From CAVVDY01 sp963815775 (GTDB taxonomy: Bacteria > Acidobacteriota > Terriglobia > Terriglobales > Acidobacteriaceae): a stretch of DNA of 64,000 bases. The position numbers and the translations under genes are program-made. Each line of letters starts with the position of its first letter. Position 1 is the first letter of the stretch. The DNA lies in NCBI GenBank assembly GCA_963815775.1, contig CAWFIB010000021.1, positions 124,001-188,000 on the forward strand. Reading direction: 5' to 3'. Shown piece after piece: positions 34,118 to 42,204 of this stretch. Under the pieces are notes generated by a model. It was not told the DNA's origin, searched no databases, and saw only the letters and a list, made by a program, of their open reading frames with translations.

Positions 34118-34150
34118 AAACCGGCCGCGACAGCGGCCGGTTTTGTTTTG
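34118..34150 (+). terminator. Intrinsic terminator after the radical SAM gene
   Basis: An 11-bp perfect stem (AAACCGGCCGC / GCGGCCGGTTT), GACA loop and a TTTTGTTTTG tail form one of the strongest terminators in the window. Confidence 0.9.
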
Positions 34151-34209
34151 ACGATAATTTCTTCATTCCCTTGATGGTGCTTGTCTTACTTTTTGCTAAG
34201 ATGTAAGTC

Positions 34210-34518
34210 ATGCGTGACCTGAGTGCTACATTTACCTCCAAGGGCCAACTTGTCATCCCAGTGGAGCTGCGCCGCAAGCACGGCATCAAGGCGGGGACCA
34301 AGGTCCATTTCCTCGAAGACGAGTTTGGGCGCATCGTGCTCCAACCCATCACAGAAGAGTACATCGATCGAGTGATGGGCGTGCTTGCCGGCGGCCCGGA
34401 CTTGCTTGCCGCGTTGAGGGAAGAACGCCGCTGGGGGAGCAAATTCGACGATGAGAACCTACGTATTCGACACCAGCGCGCTCGTCGCTCTTCTGGAAAA
34501 GAAGCCCGGAGCCGCTAA
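34210..34518 (+). CDS. AbrB-family antitoxin (VapB-like)
   Basis: This antitoxin has an N-terminal AbrB swapped-hairpin domain: ATFTSKGQLVIPVELRRKHGIKAGTKVHFLE. The rest includes a toxin-binding helix (EEYIDRVMGVLAGGPDLLAALREERRWGSKFDDE). Its reading frame continues 68 bases into the toxin gene, ending in a basic tail (RIRHQRARRSSGKEARSR) that is just the toxin's coding region in another frame. The region before it contains CTTAC and GTAAG inverted around the likely promoter (34184-34207), a candidate operator. Confidence 0.82.
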   Translation: MRDLSATFTSKGQLVIPVELRRKHGIKAGTKVHFLEDEFGRIVLQPITEEYIDRVMGVLAGGPDLLAALREERRWGSKFDDENLRIRHQRARRSSGKEARSR

Positions 34519-34855
34519 GCTCCAGGATTGCCTGAGAGAGGCGATGCGCGGACAAGCGGGTCTTCATATGTCCGCTGTGAACTATGGAGAGGTTTTCGCG
34601 GTTCTACAGCGCACGTACGGACGCGATCGCGCCCTCTCGGTGCTGGCGACCCTTCACCCCCTTCGCATTACCGTTGAAGATGCCACGCGGCAGCGCGCTT
34701 TATCGGCCGCTGACGTTAGGGTACGCCACAAACTCTACTACGCTGACGCCTTCGCCGCCGCGCTCGCCTTGGAGATGAAGGCCACCCTGATCACCAGCGA
34801 TTCGGATTTTCGCCGCTTGGGCCACGGCTTTCCTATCATGTGGCTGAAACCCTGA
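34451..34855 (+). CDS. PIN-domain ribonuclease toxin (VapC-like)
   Basis: This is a 134-residue PIN nuclease with YVFDTSALVALLE (catalytic D near residue 7), SAVNYGEVFAVL (E), KLYYADAFAAALAL (D) and LITSDSDFRRL (D). All four acidic positions are in place, so it should be an active RNase. The start codon lies 68 bases before the antitoxin stop, an unusually long overlap. The flavoenzyme gene begins one base after its stop, so translation may run on into that gene. Confidence 0.86.
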   Translation: MRTYVFDTSALVALLEKKPGAAKLQDCLREAMRGQAGLHMSAVNYGEVFAVLQRTYGRDRALSVLATLHPLRITVEDATRQRALSAADVRVRHKLYYADAFAAALALEMKATLITSDSDFRRLGHGFPIMWLKP

Positions 34856-34856
34856 C

Positions 34857-36050
34857 ATGAGGGGCCCCGACATCCTCGTCGTCGGTCTGGGCGCGGTGGG
34901 CAGTGCGGCCTTATACCAGGCGGCGAAGCTGGGAGCGCGGGCCATTGGCATCGACCGCTTTCATCCTCCGCACGACATCGGCTCGTCGCACGGCGAAACG
35001 CGTATCACCCGACAAGCCATCGGCGAAGGACGCGAGTATGTGCCACTGGTCTTGCGCTCGAATGAGATTTGGGAGGGGCTCGAAGCTGTAACTGGTCGCA
35101 GCCTGCTCACGCGCAACGGGGCGCTCATCCTTCAGTCGCCGCACACGAAAGGCGACCATCACGGCGCGACGTCGTTTCTCGGCGAAACCATTGCCGCCGC
35201 GCAAGCCAACAACATCGCGCACGACGTGCTCAATGCCTCACAGATCCGCGAGCGGTTTCCCCAATTTCGCGTGGAGAACGAAGAGACAGCCTACTTCGAG
35301 CCGGGAGCGGGATTTCTGCGCCCCGAAGCCTGCATCGAGACCCAGCTAACGCTGGCAAAGAAGTTAGGCGCTGAGGTGCACACCGGCGAAACCGTGACGG
35401 GCGTCAAAGCATCGGGGAACGCGGTCGAAATTACCAGCGATCGTGCGACCTACTCTGCCGGGCACGCGATTCTTACTGCCGGGCCGTGGATCGGCAAGCT
35501 GCTGCCAAACACCATCGCGCAAAATCTCCGGGTCTATCGGCAGGTGATGACCTGGTTCGCGCTGGCGCGAAACCCTGAGCTCTACACGCCGCAGCGTTTC
35601 CCCGTCTTCATCTGGATCACCGGCAACCAACCCAGCGACATGTTTTATGGATTTCCCGCACTCGACGGCGCCGAACACGGACTCAAGACTGCGACCGAAC
35701 GCTACGACACCCCGATCGATCCAGACCAAGTCGACCGCAACGTGAGCGATGACGAGATCGTCTCGCTCCACACCAACTACATCGCCACCCGCTTGCCTGA
35801 CGTCTCGCCGCGATGTGTGCGCGCCGCCACCTGCCTGTACACCGTCGCTCCGGACGCAAGGTTCGTTATTGATCAAGCGGACGACGCGGGGAGAGTCTGG
35901 TTCGCCTCTGCCTGTTCAGGACATGGCTTCAAGCACTCGACTGCCGTCGGCGAGGCGCTGGCGCGGCGTGCGCTGAGGTTGCCGGACGTGGTGAATCTTG
36001 CGCCGTTCAGCGCCAGCCATCTGCCGGGCGGCAGATCTCAGACTCCTTGA
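34857..36050 (+). CDS. Monomeric sarcosine oxidase / N-methyltryptophan oxidase-like flavoenzyme
   Basis: This FAD-dependent amine oxidase of the MSOX/MTOX (SoxA/SolA) family oxidises N-methyl amino acids such as sarcosine to the amine, formaldehyde and peroxide. The dinucleotide-binding start is ILVVGLGAVGSAALYQAAKLG. SSHGETRITRQA, the conserved CLYTVAPDARFVID (the Cys that holds FAD covalently in MSOX) and ACSGHGFKHSTAVGE are diagnostic. The length of 397 residues is normal. It starts one base after the toxin stop, so it is positioned like a third gene of the toxin operon. A functional link is not evident. Confidence 0.88.
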   Translation: MRGPDILVVGLGAVGSAALYQAAKLGARAIGIDRFHPPHDIGSSHGETRITRQAIGEGREYVPLVLRSNEIWEGLEAVTGRSLLTRNGALILQSPHTKGDHHGATSFLGETIAAAQANNIAHDVLNASQIRERFPQFRVENEETAYFEPGAGFLRPEACIETQLTLAKKLGAEVHTGETVTGVKASGNAVEITSDRATYSAGHAILTAGPWIGKLLPNTIAQNLRVYRQVMTWFALARNPELYTPQRFPVFIWITGNQPSDMFYGFPALDGAEHGLKTATERYDTPIDPDQVDRNVSDDEIVSLHTNYIATRLPDVSPRCVRAATCLYTVAPDARFVIDQADDAGRVWFASACSGHGFKHSTAVGEALARRALRLPDVVNLAPFSASHLPGGRSQTP

Positions 36051-36056
36051 AGCTTG

Positions 36057-36770
36057 CTATTCCCCGGGATGATGCGGGGCTGCAGCCTCGGCCGAGGCGG
36101 TTGCGCTGCCGCTGTCGCTGAAGTGCGCGATATAGACGCTGCGCCGCCCATGGGTGCTCCACTGGGTGCCAAGGCCGTCGCCCTGGAACTCATCGGTTAG
36201 GGCCACCGCCGACACGGCGTCGGACACATCGGTCAGCGGCGGGTAAAAGTTCACTTCGTTGCCGCAGATGTGGTCATGGTGATTCAGCGGCCGGGTGACG
36301 ATGGTTGCCAGCCTGCCCGCGCGAAAGACTGCTCCACCCTGATGCGGATCGGCGGGAGCATCCAGAATCACCGGCACGTAGTCGACGCGCGCAACGTTTT
36401 CGAGCAGCCGTCCGCCATTGTGCCTGGCAAGCGCGACAAGCGCGGCGCGCTGCTGGGAGTTGGCCGCGTCATCGACCATCAGCACCGCCTGCGCGGGATA
36501 GGGATTGCCGTACGGGTCTCCCAAGGTCGCGCGAGCTCGTACTGCAGCCGCAACCGTCAGCCCGTCCAGCTTAACGCCCTCCCACGTGCCCTGCTCTACA
36601 TGCCATGCCATCAGGGCGTCGTTTCCCGCGAGGCCGACTTCTCCGTTGGCGAAGCACTGGGCGACATAAACGTCGGTTGAGCGCGACTCGATGTAATCTC
36701 CGCGAAGCTGCTGGGCTTGCAGCGAAGCTGCCAGAGCGACAATAGACGTGATCAGGAAGAACCTGCGCAT
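36057..36770 (-). CDS. Exported DUF1326 protein
   Basis: This is a secreted protein of the DUF1326 family. A signal peptide (RRFFLITSIVALAASLQAQ) is followed by the family pattern GDYIESRSTDVYVAQCFANGEVGL...ALMAWHVEQGTWEGVKLDGLTVAAAVRA. The middle, PVILDAPADPHQGG..., and the late HHDHICGNEVNFYPPL segment are also conserved in relatives. Two cysteines are visible. I use the ATG at 36770 after GAGGTG; the frame is open to 36836. The function of the family is unknown. Confidence 0.8.
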   Translation of the reverse strand: MRRFFLITSIVALAASLQAQQLRGDYIESRSTDVYVAQCFANGEVGLAGNDALMAWHVEQGTWEGVKLDGLTVAAAVRARATLGDPYGNPYPAQAVLMVDDAANSQQRAALVALARHNGGRLLENVARVDYVPVILDAPADPHQGGAVFRAGRLATIVTRPLNHHDHICGNEVNFYPPLTDVSDAVSAVALTDEFQGDGLGTQWSTHGRRSVYIAHFSDSGSATASAEAAAPHHPGE

Positions 36771-36954
36771 GGAACACCTCACCCAACGATTGAACACTAT
36801 TGTAGATGAGCGAAAGGGGCCCGGCGATGGGCCCACGGGCCGCCAAACTCAGCCCTCGGTCAGCCAGGAGACAAGTTGTTTACAAACCGTTGACAACTCC
36901 GAGACGACTAACCCACGCCATCTTGCGTAGACTGAAGCCCTTCGAGCACACTTT

Positions 36955-37009
36955 GCCCCCGGCGCGGCCTTGTACCCGACCCATCACTCAGGCTCCGGGG
37001 GCGTTTTTA
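36955..37009 (+). terminator. Terminator-like hairpin with long loop, possible ncRNA end
   Basis: GCCCCCGG at 36955-36962 pairs with CCGGGGGC at 36995-37002 across a 32-base loop, and GTTTTTAC follows. No coding gene ends just upstream, so it either stops antisense or leader transcription or marks the 3' end of a small RNA. Confidence 0.5.
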
Positions 37010-37074
37010 CGTCCGTGCTCGGCCCGAAGGTGGCTTCTCCTCCGCGGTACCTTGTCCGATAACCCATGTTCTCG

Positions 37075-37116
37075 TTGACATTTCGCCTTTTATTCGCTGA
37101 CAATTAGCCCGGAGGG
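37075..37116 (+). promoter_or_regulatory. lexA promoter and RBS
   Basis: TTGACA (37075-37080), an 18-base spacer and GACAAT (37099-37104) form a good promoter. GGAGGG (37111-37116) is the RBS. The imperfect palindrome ATGT-N8-ACAT at 37067-37082 overlaps the -35 and could be the LexA operator, which is inference because the site does not match a known SOS box. Confidence 0.65.
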
Positions 37117-37123
37117 TCTGACG

Positions 37124-37741
37124 ATGGCGATCACCCGGCGACAACGCGAGGTCTACGACTTTCTGCAGAGGTTTGTCGAGGAGCACGGCTACTCGCCGTC
37201 GTTCGAAGAAATCTGCGCCGGCCTGGGACTCAGTTCGCTGGCCACCGTGCACAAGCACCTCACCAACTTGCAGCAGAAGGGCCTCATCAAGCGCGACTAC
37301 AATCGCAGCCGTTCGATCGATGTGGTGAAGATTCGCAGCCGCTCCAAGGCGGCGGCGCCTGCGAACGATCTTACCCTGCCGCTGCTGGGTGTGATCGCCG
37401 CCGGGCGTCCGCTGGAAGCCGTGGAAAATCCCGAATCGATCTCCCTGGGAGACTTCGCTCGCGCCAAAGATGTCTATGTGCTAAGGGTGAAGGGCGAGAG
37501 CATGCAGGACGAGCACATCGTGGACGGGGATTATGTGCTGGTGGAGAAGACCAACACCGCGCGCAACGGCGAAATTGTGGTGGCTCTGCTGAGCAAATCG
37601 GAAGCGACGCTAAAGCGAATCTACCAGGAGGGCGAGACCATTCGGCTGCAGCCCTCGAATGCGGCGATGCAGCCCATCATCGTTCCCGCCGCGGATGTGG
37701 AAGTGCAGGGCCGGGTGATCGGCGTGTTGCGGAAATACTAG
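37124..37741 (+). CDS. lexA: LexA repressor
   Basis: LexA is the SOS-response repressor that cleaves itself when RecA filaments form. The N-terminal winged helix is TRRQREVYDFLQRFVEEHGYSPSFEEICAGLGLSSLATVHKHLTNLQQKGLI (parts: YSPSFEEICAGLGL, VHKHLTNLQ). The cleavage site is VIAAGRPLEA (Ala-Gly bond). The S24 peptidase domain has the catalytic serine in VKGESMQDEHI and the lysine in EATLKRIYQ. The length of 205 residues is normal. It is single, with its own promoter and an RBS GGAGGG; autoregulation is expected. Confidence 0.95.
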   Translation: MAITRRQREVYDFLQRFVEEHGYSPSFEEICAGLGLSSLATVHKHLTNLQQKGLIKRDYNRSRSIDVVKIRSRSKAAAPANDLTLPLLGVIAAGRPLEAVENPESISLGDFARAKDVYVLRVKGESMQDEHIVDGDYVLVEKTNTARNGEIVVALLSKSEATLKRIYQEGETIRLQPSNAAMQPIIVPAADVEVQGRVIGVLRKY

Positions 37742-37758
37742 CTGCCGGAGAATACAAA

Positions 37759-37780
37759 GGAGCGCAGCGAACTGCGCTCC
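37759..37780. terminator. Hairpin between convergent lexA and trxA
   Basis: A 9-bp stem GGAGCGCAG / CTGCGCTCC with a CGAA tetraloop. There is no T-run, so termination may be weak, but the position between convergent stops fits. Confidence 0.65.
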
Positions 37781-37802
37781 CGCAAACTTCCCTCGGCAAA
37801 AC

Positions 37803-38150
37803 TTAGGAGACGGTTTCAGGCGCGACGTTCTTGTCCAACGCCTTTTCGATCACGTCACGGGCGACGTAACCCACGATCTGTTCCTTCACCTGGCCATCCT
37901 TGAACAGCAGCAGGGTGGGAATTCCGCGCACTCCATAGCGCTGCGGAGTCGCTGCATTCTTGTCGACGTCCATCTTGCCGATCTTTACACGCCCGGCATA
38001 GTTGTGGGCAACCTCATCCACGATCGGAGCAAGAGCGCGACAGGGACCGCACCAGGCGGCCCAGAAGTCGATCAGCACCGGCTGCTCTGATTTCAATACC
38101 AACTGGTCAAAATTCGCATCCGTAATTTCTACAATAGCGTCACTCGCCAT
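37803..38150 (-). CDS. trxA: Thioredoxin
   Basis: This small cytoplasmic redox protein reduces disulfides in ribonucleotide reductase, peroxiredoxins and other partners. The active site is DFWAAWCGPCRALAPIVDEV, with the WCGPC motif and the buried Asp. GIPTLLLFKDGQ carries the conserved cis-proline. The length of 115 residues is typical. The start is the ATG at 38150, preceded by GGGAGGG; an upstream in-frame ATG at 38162 is less well placed. Confidence 0.95.
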   Translation of the reverse strand: MASDAIVEITDANFDQLVLKSEQPVLIDFWAAWCGPCRALAPIVDEVAHNYAGRVKIGKMDVDKNAATPQRYGVRGIPTLLLFKDGQVKEQIVGYVARDVIEKALDKNVAPETVS

Positions 38151-38465
38151 CAACCCTCCCATTAAGCCCGAACCATGATTCCCAGCGGAGTTCTCGCCGC
38201 CAGTATGATCCTAACATTCCGGACTGGAAGTTTAGATGCACAACTGACTCCCAGGTCGCATCGCCCCAAATCACGGCCCAAATCAAAAGCGTCCTGCGGT
38301 TTCGCAGGACGCTTCTAAGGCAGCCCTCCCCCAGAACTGCCCAAACTACAGCTCACAATGTACAACAGTTTCAGAGTTTGTAAATACTTCTTCCGTAATG
38401 TTTTTGGTAATCGCAGAGTAATCGTAAATGGGTGACGCCGGTTGGCTCTCAGTTTAGAAAGTGAC
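38151..38465. other. 315-bp intergenic region between trxA and the lut operon
   Basis: It contains the lut-operon terminator at 38287-38314 and must contain the trxA promoter. Otherwise I see no gene or further structure. Confidence 0.55.
38287..38314 (-). terminator. Terminator of the lut operon
   Basis: A perfect 12-bp stem AAGCGTCCTGCG / CGCAGGACGCTT with a 4-base loop. On the minus strand it is followed by TTGATTT. It lies 150 bases beyond the lut gene stop. Confidence 0.75.
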
Positions 38466-40742
38466 TTACCGTGCGATGTCACTGAGAATTTCAACAGGAT
38501 GGTGCACTGGCCGCTTAAAACCGCAACACAACTGTTCGTGGCACGAGATTCCGCTGGCTACCAGAGCTCGTGGATGGTGGCCATCTTCTGCCTGGCGGAC
38601 CTGGGCGAAAAGATCCTCACCTACCGCCATGCTCAACTCATAGTAATCGCGTTTGTAGCCGAAGCTTCCGGCCATGCCGCAGCATTCGACCGAAGAGGTC
38701 ACCACGTCGAAACCGCAGGCCTGCAGGACGTCAATGGTCTCCGTTGCAGCGTTGCACGTCCGTTGCTGGCAGTGCGAGTGGTAGAAGAGCCGCGTTCCAT
38801 ACTTCCAACGTTCCGCCGGAAACGTCTGCTGCAAATCGAGCCCGAGTTCCTGCGACGCCCGCCACACAAGCTGCAACGGTTCAAAGCTGATCTGGGCCAG
38901 TCTTTCCACCAGAGCCGGGTCGTCAATCAGGTGACGCAGATCGCGTCGGAACATCGCCAGCACGCTCGGCTCGACCACCACCAGCTTCCTGCCGGCTTGC
39001 AGATAAGGGCTGAGCGCCTTCACCATCGCTCTCGCCTGCCGGCGCGCGGTGTCGATCATGCCCTGCGACAGCGCTGCTCTCCCATCCGGCATCGACGGTG
39101 TCAGCTCGACGTCATAGCCGCACTTGCGCAGCACGCCAATCGTGGCCATGCCTCGCTCCGGCGAGCCGAAGTTGGTGAACCCGTCGGCAAAGACCACAAG
39201 CTTGGGACGGTCTGGAGCCGCGACCGTTGCCGCTTGGTGGCGCGCCTCTTCACGGTATAAGTCTTCCCAACTTTGCTCCCGAAACCTGGGCAGCTCGCGC
39301 CGATGGTCCACGCCGAAGACACTCTCCATTGCGGTCTGCGTCGCGGACCAATCCAGCGAGCTGTTAGCCAATCCAGTGCTACGCGTGCCCCACTTGCCGA
39401 AGGTGTGGTAGTTGCCGAAGAACTGCTTTTGTAGCGGGGCCGTGCGGTCCTCCGCCGCGGTGCCAGTGAGCGCCCCGAAGGCTGACTTGGCCAGCGACGC
39501 CGGTTCCATCTGGTTCATGCGATGCCGCAGGTTTTCGTTCAGCCAGGGGATATCGATGCGCACCGGGCACTGGTTCACGCAGCGCGAGCAGGCAGTGCAA
39601 AGCTCGGCAAAGCGTGCGTTCATCAGATTGCCTGTGCCTGCCTCCCACGCGCCGCCGATGCCACCGGAGTAAGTTTCGCCTCCGAAGGCGTGGCCGCCGA
39701 CAGTCTCGAAGTTGGCACAGGAATTCAGGCAGGCGCTGCAGCGAATGCAGTACAGCGCTTCGCGCAGCACCGGGTCGTCGCGCATCCGGCTGCGTCCGTT
39801 GTCGATGAGAACGAGGTGGAACTCGCGCGGCTTCTCCGTTTTTCCCGTAGCAGCAAATGACGGCGCCTTCAGCGGCGGGTGCAGGATGCTGACGTACGAC
39901 GTGATGGGCTGGCCGGTGCCGCTGGCGGGCAACAACTCCAGGAAGGGCCCGAAATCCTCCCGCGACGCAACCACCTTCTCGATGCCGGCTATCGCGATGT
40001 GCAGCGGCGGCAGCGTGGTAGTCATGCGGATGTTGCCTTCGCTCTCCACCAGCATGATCGAGCCGCTGTCGGCGGCGATCAGGTTGGCGCCGGAAATGCC
40101 CGCGTCGGCGGCGATGAACTGCCGGCGCAGCTTTTCGCGGGCAAACCTGGTAAGTTCCTCGCCGGTGTCGAGCGGCAGGTCGGTCTCGAACTTCCGCTTG
40201 AACAGCGCGGTGATGCGCTCGCGCGAGTAGTGAATCGCCGGGCCGATGATGTGCGATGGCTGCTCGTCGGCCACCTGCAAAATGAACTCGGCAAGGTCCG
40301 TTTCCGCAACCTTGATACCCGCGGCTTCCAGAACATGGTTGAGCTTTGTCTCTTCCGAAGTGATGCTCTTGCCCTTCACCACCAGTTTGGCCTCGTGCTT
40401 CAGCAGCACGTCGCGGATGTAGTGGTTGGCGTCGGCAGCCGTAGGCGCAAGGTAGAAGTGGCCTCCATTGCGGCGCACACTCTCTTCGAGCTGTTGCAAG
40501 AGTTTCGGTAGGTCGGCAATTGCCTGCTCTTTGATCTGCCGTGCTCGGTCCTTCAGTTGCTCGTAGTCGCTGATCTGTGCGACGGCCACATAGCGATTGC
40601 GATTGAACGTCTGCGTGTTATGGCGAACGGCTGCGCTCTGGATGTCGAGCGCCATCCGAATGGCATCGAGCAGAGCCTGCTTGTTCGACTTGTTGGCCAC
40701 CTGTCGCGGTTGAATCTCAATTGCCTTCGTCGCGCCGGCCAT
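38466..40742 (-). CDS. Fused LutB-LutA-type lactate utilisation iron-sulfur protein
   Basis: This 758-residue protein combines two lactate-utilisation subunits. Residues ~70-300 are a LUD domain (GANLIAADSGSIMLVESEGN; FLELLPASGTGQPITSYVS). Ferredoxin clusters CIRCSACLNSC (~332) and CTACSRCVNQCPV (~382) follow, as in LutB/LldF. The C-terminal ~270 residues resemble LutA, with two CCG-type repeats. The second keeps its cysteines (SHCQQRTCN and VECCGMAGSFG), while the first has lost them (MPDGRAALSQGM and VEPSV). The start at ATG 40742 lies two bases after the lutC stop, with GGTGAGG as RBS. It should oxidise L-lactate to pyruvate with LutC, donating electrons to quinone. Confidence 0.86.
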   Translation of the reverse strand: MAGATKAIEIQPRQVANKSNKQALLDAIRMALDIQSAAVRHNTQTFNRNRYVAVAQISDYEQLKDRARQIKEQAIADLPKLLQQLEESVRRNGGHFYLAPTAADANHYIRDVLLKHEAKLVVKGKSITSEETKLNHVLEAAGIKVAETDLAEFILQVADEQPSHIIGPAIHYSRERITALFKRKFETDLPLDTGEELTRFAREKLRRQFIAADAGISGANLIAADSGSIMLVESEGNIRMTTTLPPLHIAIAGIEKVVASREDFGPFLELLPASGTGQPITSYVSILHPPLKAPSFAATGKTEKPREFHLVLIDNGRSRMRDDPVLREALYCIRCSACLNSCANFETVGGHAFGGETYSGGIGGAWEAGTGNLMNARFAELCTACSRCVNQCPVRIDIPWLNENLRHRMNQMEPASLAKSAFGALTGTAAEDRTAPLQKQFFGNYHTFGKWGTRSTGLANSSLDWSATQTAMESVFGVDHRRELPRFREQSWEDLYREEARHQAATVAAPDRPKLVVFADGFTNFGSPERGMATIGVLRKCGYDVELTPSMPDGRAALSQGMIDTARRQARAMVKALSPYLQAGRKLVVVEPSVLAMFRRDLRHLIDDPALVERLAQISFEPLQLVWRASQELGLDLQQTFPAERWKYGTRLFYHSHCQQRTCNAATETIDVLQACGFDVVTSSVECCGMAGSFGYKRDYYELSMAVGEDLFAQVRQAEDGHHPRALVASGISCHEQLCCGFKRPVHHPVEILSDIAR

Positions 40743-40744
40743 AT

Positions 40745-41305
40745 TTACCTCACCACGATCACGTGCAGCCGATGCGGGCCGTGTACGCCGCGCACCAGCG
40801 GGCCCATGTCGGCAGTCGCGCTGGGGCCGGTGATGAAGACAAAGTCGCGCGTCAGTCCCTCGCCGTTCAGCACGTCGCTGCGGAACAGGTCGCGAGGCTG
40901 CGGCACAATGTTCTCCGCCGCCACGACCGCGATGTGCAGAGGCGCAAGCAAGCTGACGATTCCCGTGCGCTGATAACTCAGGTCCACGCAAACCGAGCCG
41001 GTGCGGGCGACCCCGGCAAAGGCTTCCGTCACCCCTGCCGCCGAGTGCACCATCTGGTCGGAATCCGGCTGGGACACCACGCGCGGGTCCGCGGCGAACG
41101 CAGCGAACAGCTCGGGTGACGTGACCTGCGGCGGAGCAAAGAGAATTCGCGGCGCGTCACCCACGGTCGCCCGAATGGCGTCGCCCAGCGCTTCCGGCGT
41201 CCGGTCGATGACCTCGACGGTCGCCGCTGCACTGCGGGCCGCCGTAACAAACTGCTCCAGCAGCGCGCCGGCAGCCTGCGATGCGGGAAAATTCATGCCC
41301 GCCAT
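40745..41305 (-). CDS. LutC-like LUD-domain protein
   Basis: This is a 186-residue LUD-domain protein of the LutC/YkgG type, the small partner of the lactate-utilisation complex. Visible family patterns are GDAIRATVGDAPRILFAPP, SDQMVHSAAGVTEAFAGVARTGSVCVDLSYQ and ITGPSATADMGPLVRGVHGPHRLHVIVV, the last nearly universal in the family. It is the first gene of the operon, with the fused LutB-LutA gene two bases downstream. A divergent hydrolase gene begins 64 bases away. Confidence 0.87.
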   Translation of the reverse strand: MAGMNFPASQAAGALLEQFVTAARSAAATVEVIDRTPEALGDAIRATVGDAPRILFAPPQVTSPELFAAFAADPRVVSQPDSDQMVHSAAGVTEAFAGVARTGSVCVDLSYQRTGIVSLLAPLHIAVVAAENIVPQPRDLFRSDVLNGEGLTRDFVFITGPSATADMGPLVRGVHGPHRLHVIVVR

Positions 41306-41369
41306 GCTACCACTCGGCCGCTTGCTTACTTGTGAGCCTTGTCACCAGGGCTGCCCTTACAATGTCACC

Positions 41370-41927
41370 ATGCCGGAGAAACCCAAGCGCGCACTGCTGG
41401 TCATCGATGTTCAGAACGAATACTTCACGGGCAAGCTGCCCGTCACTTATCCCGGCGGAAGCCTGGCCAACGTGACCTCCGCCATGGACGCGGCGCGCGC
41501 GCACGGCGTCCCAGTTGTCGCCATTCAGCATGCGGCTCCGCAACCCGACTCAACCATCTTTCGCAAAGGCAGCAAGGAATGGGAGCTGCATCCGGAGATC
41601 GCCGCGCGGCCGCACGATGTGCTGGTCCACAAGTCGCTGCCCGGCAGCTTCACCGGCACACCGCTGGAAGCATGGCTGCGCGAACGCGGCGTGGAGACCG
41701 TCGTCATCGCGGGTTACATGACGCAGATGTGTTGCGACACTACGGCGCGGCAGGCGATGCACCTGGGTTTTGGCGTGGAGTTCCTCTCCGACGCCACCGG
41801 CACGCTGAACATTCAGAACGAAGCAGGCGAGGTTTCCGGCGAGGAGCTGCACCGCGCGATTCTGGTAACGCAGCAGATGCGCTTCAGCGAAGTGCTGCCC
41901 ACTGGCGAGTGGATCAAGCGGCTTTAG
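41370..41927 (+). CDS. Isochorismatase-like cysteine hydrolase
   Basis: This is a 185-residue hydrolase of the isochorismatase/nicotinamidase superfamily. The conserved aspartate is in ALLVIDVQNEYF and the lysine in VHKSLPGSFTGTPL. The nucleophile cysteine is in YMTQMCCDTTARQAMHLGF, with the cis-peptide segment VVIAGYMT. It would cleave a small amide or isochorismate-type substrate that context does not reveal. I start at the ATG at 41370 because the frame from 41001 covers lutC in antisense. Confidence 0.86.
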   Translation: MPEKPKRALLVIDVQNEYFTGKLPVTYPGGSLANVTSAMDAARAHGVPVVAIQHAAPQPDSTIFRKGSKEWELHPEIAARPHDVLVHKSLPGSFTGTPLEAWLRERGVETVVIAGYMTQMCCDTTARQAMHLGFGVEFLSDATGTLNIQNEAGEVSGEELHRAILVTQQMRFSEVLPTGEWIKRL

Positions 41928-41940
41928 CAGCCTGCACAGC

Positions 41941-42204
41941 TCAAGCCGCTTTCTTCTTCGGCACCTTGGCTCCCTTGCGGCGTGCCTCCGAGAGACCGAT
42001 GGCGACGGCCTGTTTGGGATTGGTAACCTTCTTTCCACTTCCACTCTTGAGCTTGCCGCGCTTGAACTCGTGCATCTCGCGCTCCACGCTCTTCTGCGCC
42101 GCAGGCCCGTACTTCCGGCTTGAGGACTTTTTGCTCGACGAAGACTTTTTGCTCGACGAACTCGCCTTGCTGCGCGAGGAACTCTTCTTGTGCGTCGTTG
42201 CCAT
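41941..42204 (-). CDS. Basic DUF6496-like protein
   Basis: This is an 87-residue, highly basic protein. The N-terminal half is a low-complexity Ser/Lys-rich stretch (SSSRSKASSSSKKSSSSKK). The C-terminal half matches DUF6496-like proteins: YGPAAQKSVEREMHEFKRGKLKSGSGKKVTNPKQAVAIGLSEARRKGAKVP (parts: SGSGKKVTNPKQAVAIG). It resembles eukaryotic histone-H1-like or DNA-compacting proteins in composition. Function is unknown. The RBS is AGGAGG and the start is the ATG at 42204. Confidence 0.75.
   Translation of the reverse strand: MATTHKKSSSRSKASSSSKKSSSSKKSSSRKYGPAAQKSVEREMHEFKRGKLKSGSGKKVTNPKQAVAIGLSEARRKGAKVPKKKAA

Larger units (their letters stand above)
36771..37123. other. 353-bp divergent region before lexA
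   Basis: It holds the lexA promoter and, upstream of it, a terminator-like hairpin (36955-37009). It also contains an inverted GTTGT...ACAAC around 36877-36895. No protein gene is supported. The hairpin with a T-run but no gene to end suggests a short untranslated transcript. Confidence 0.55.
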
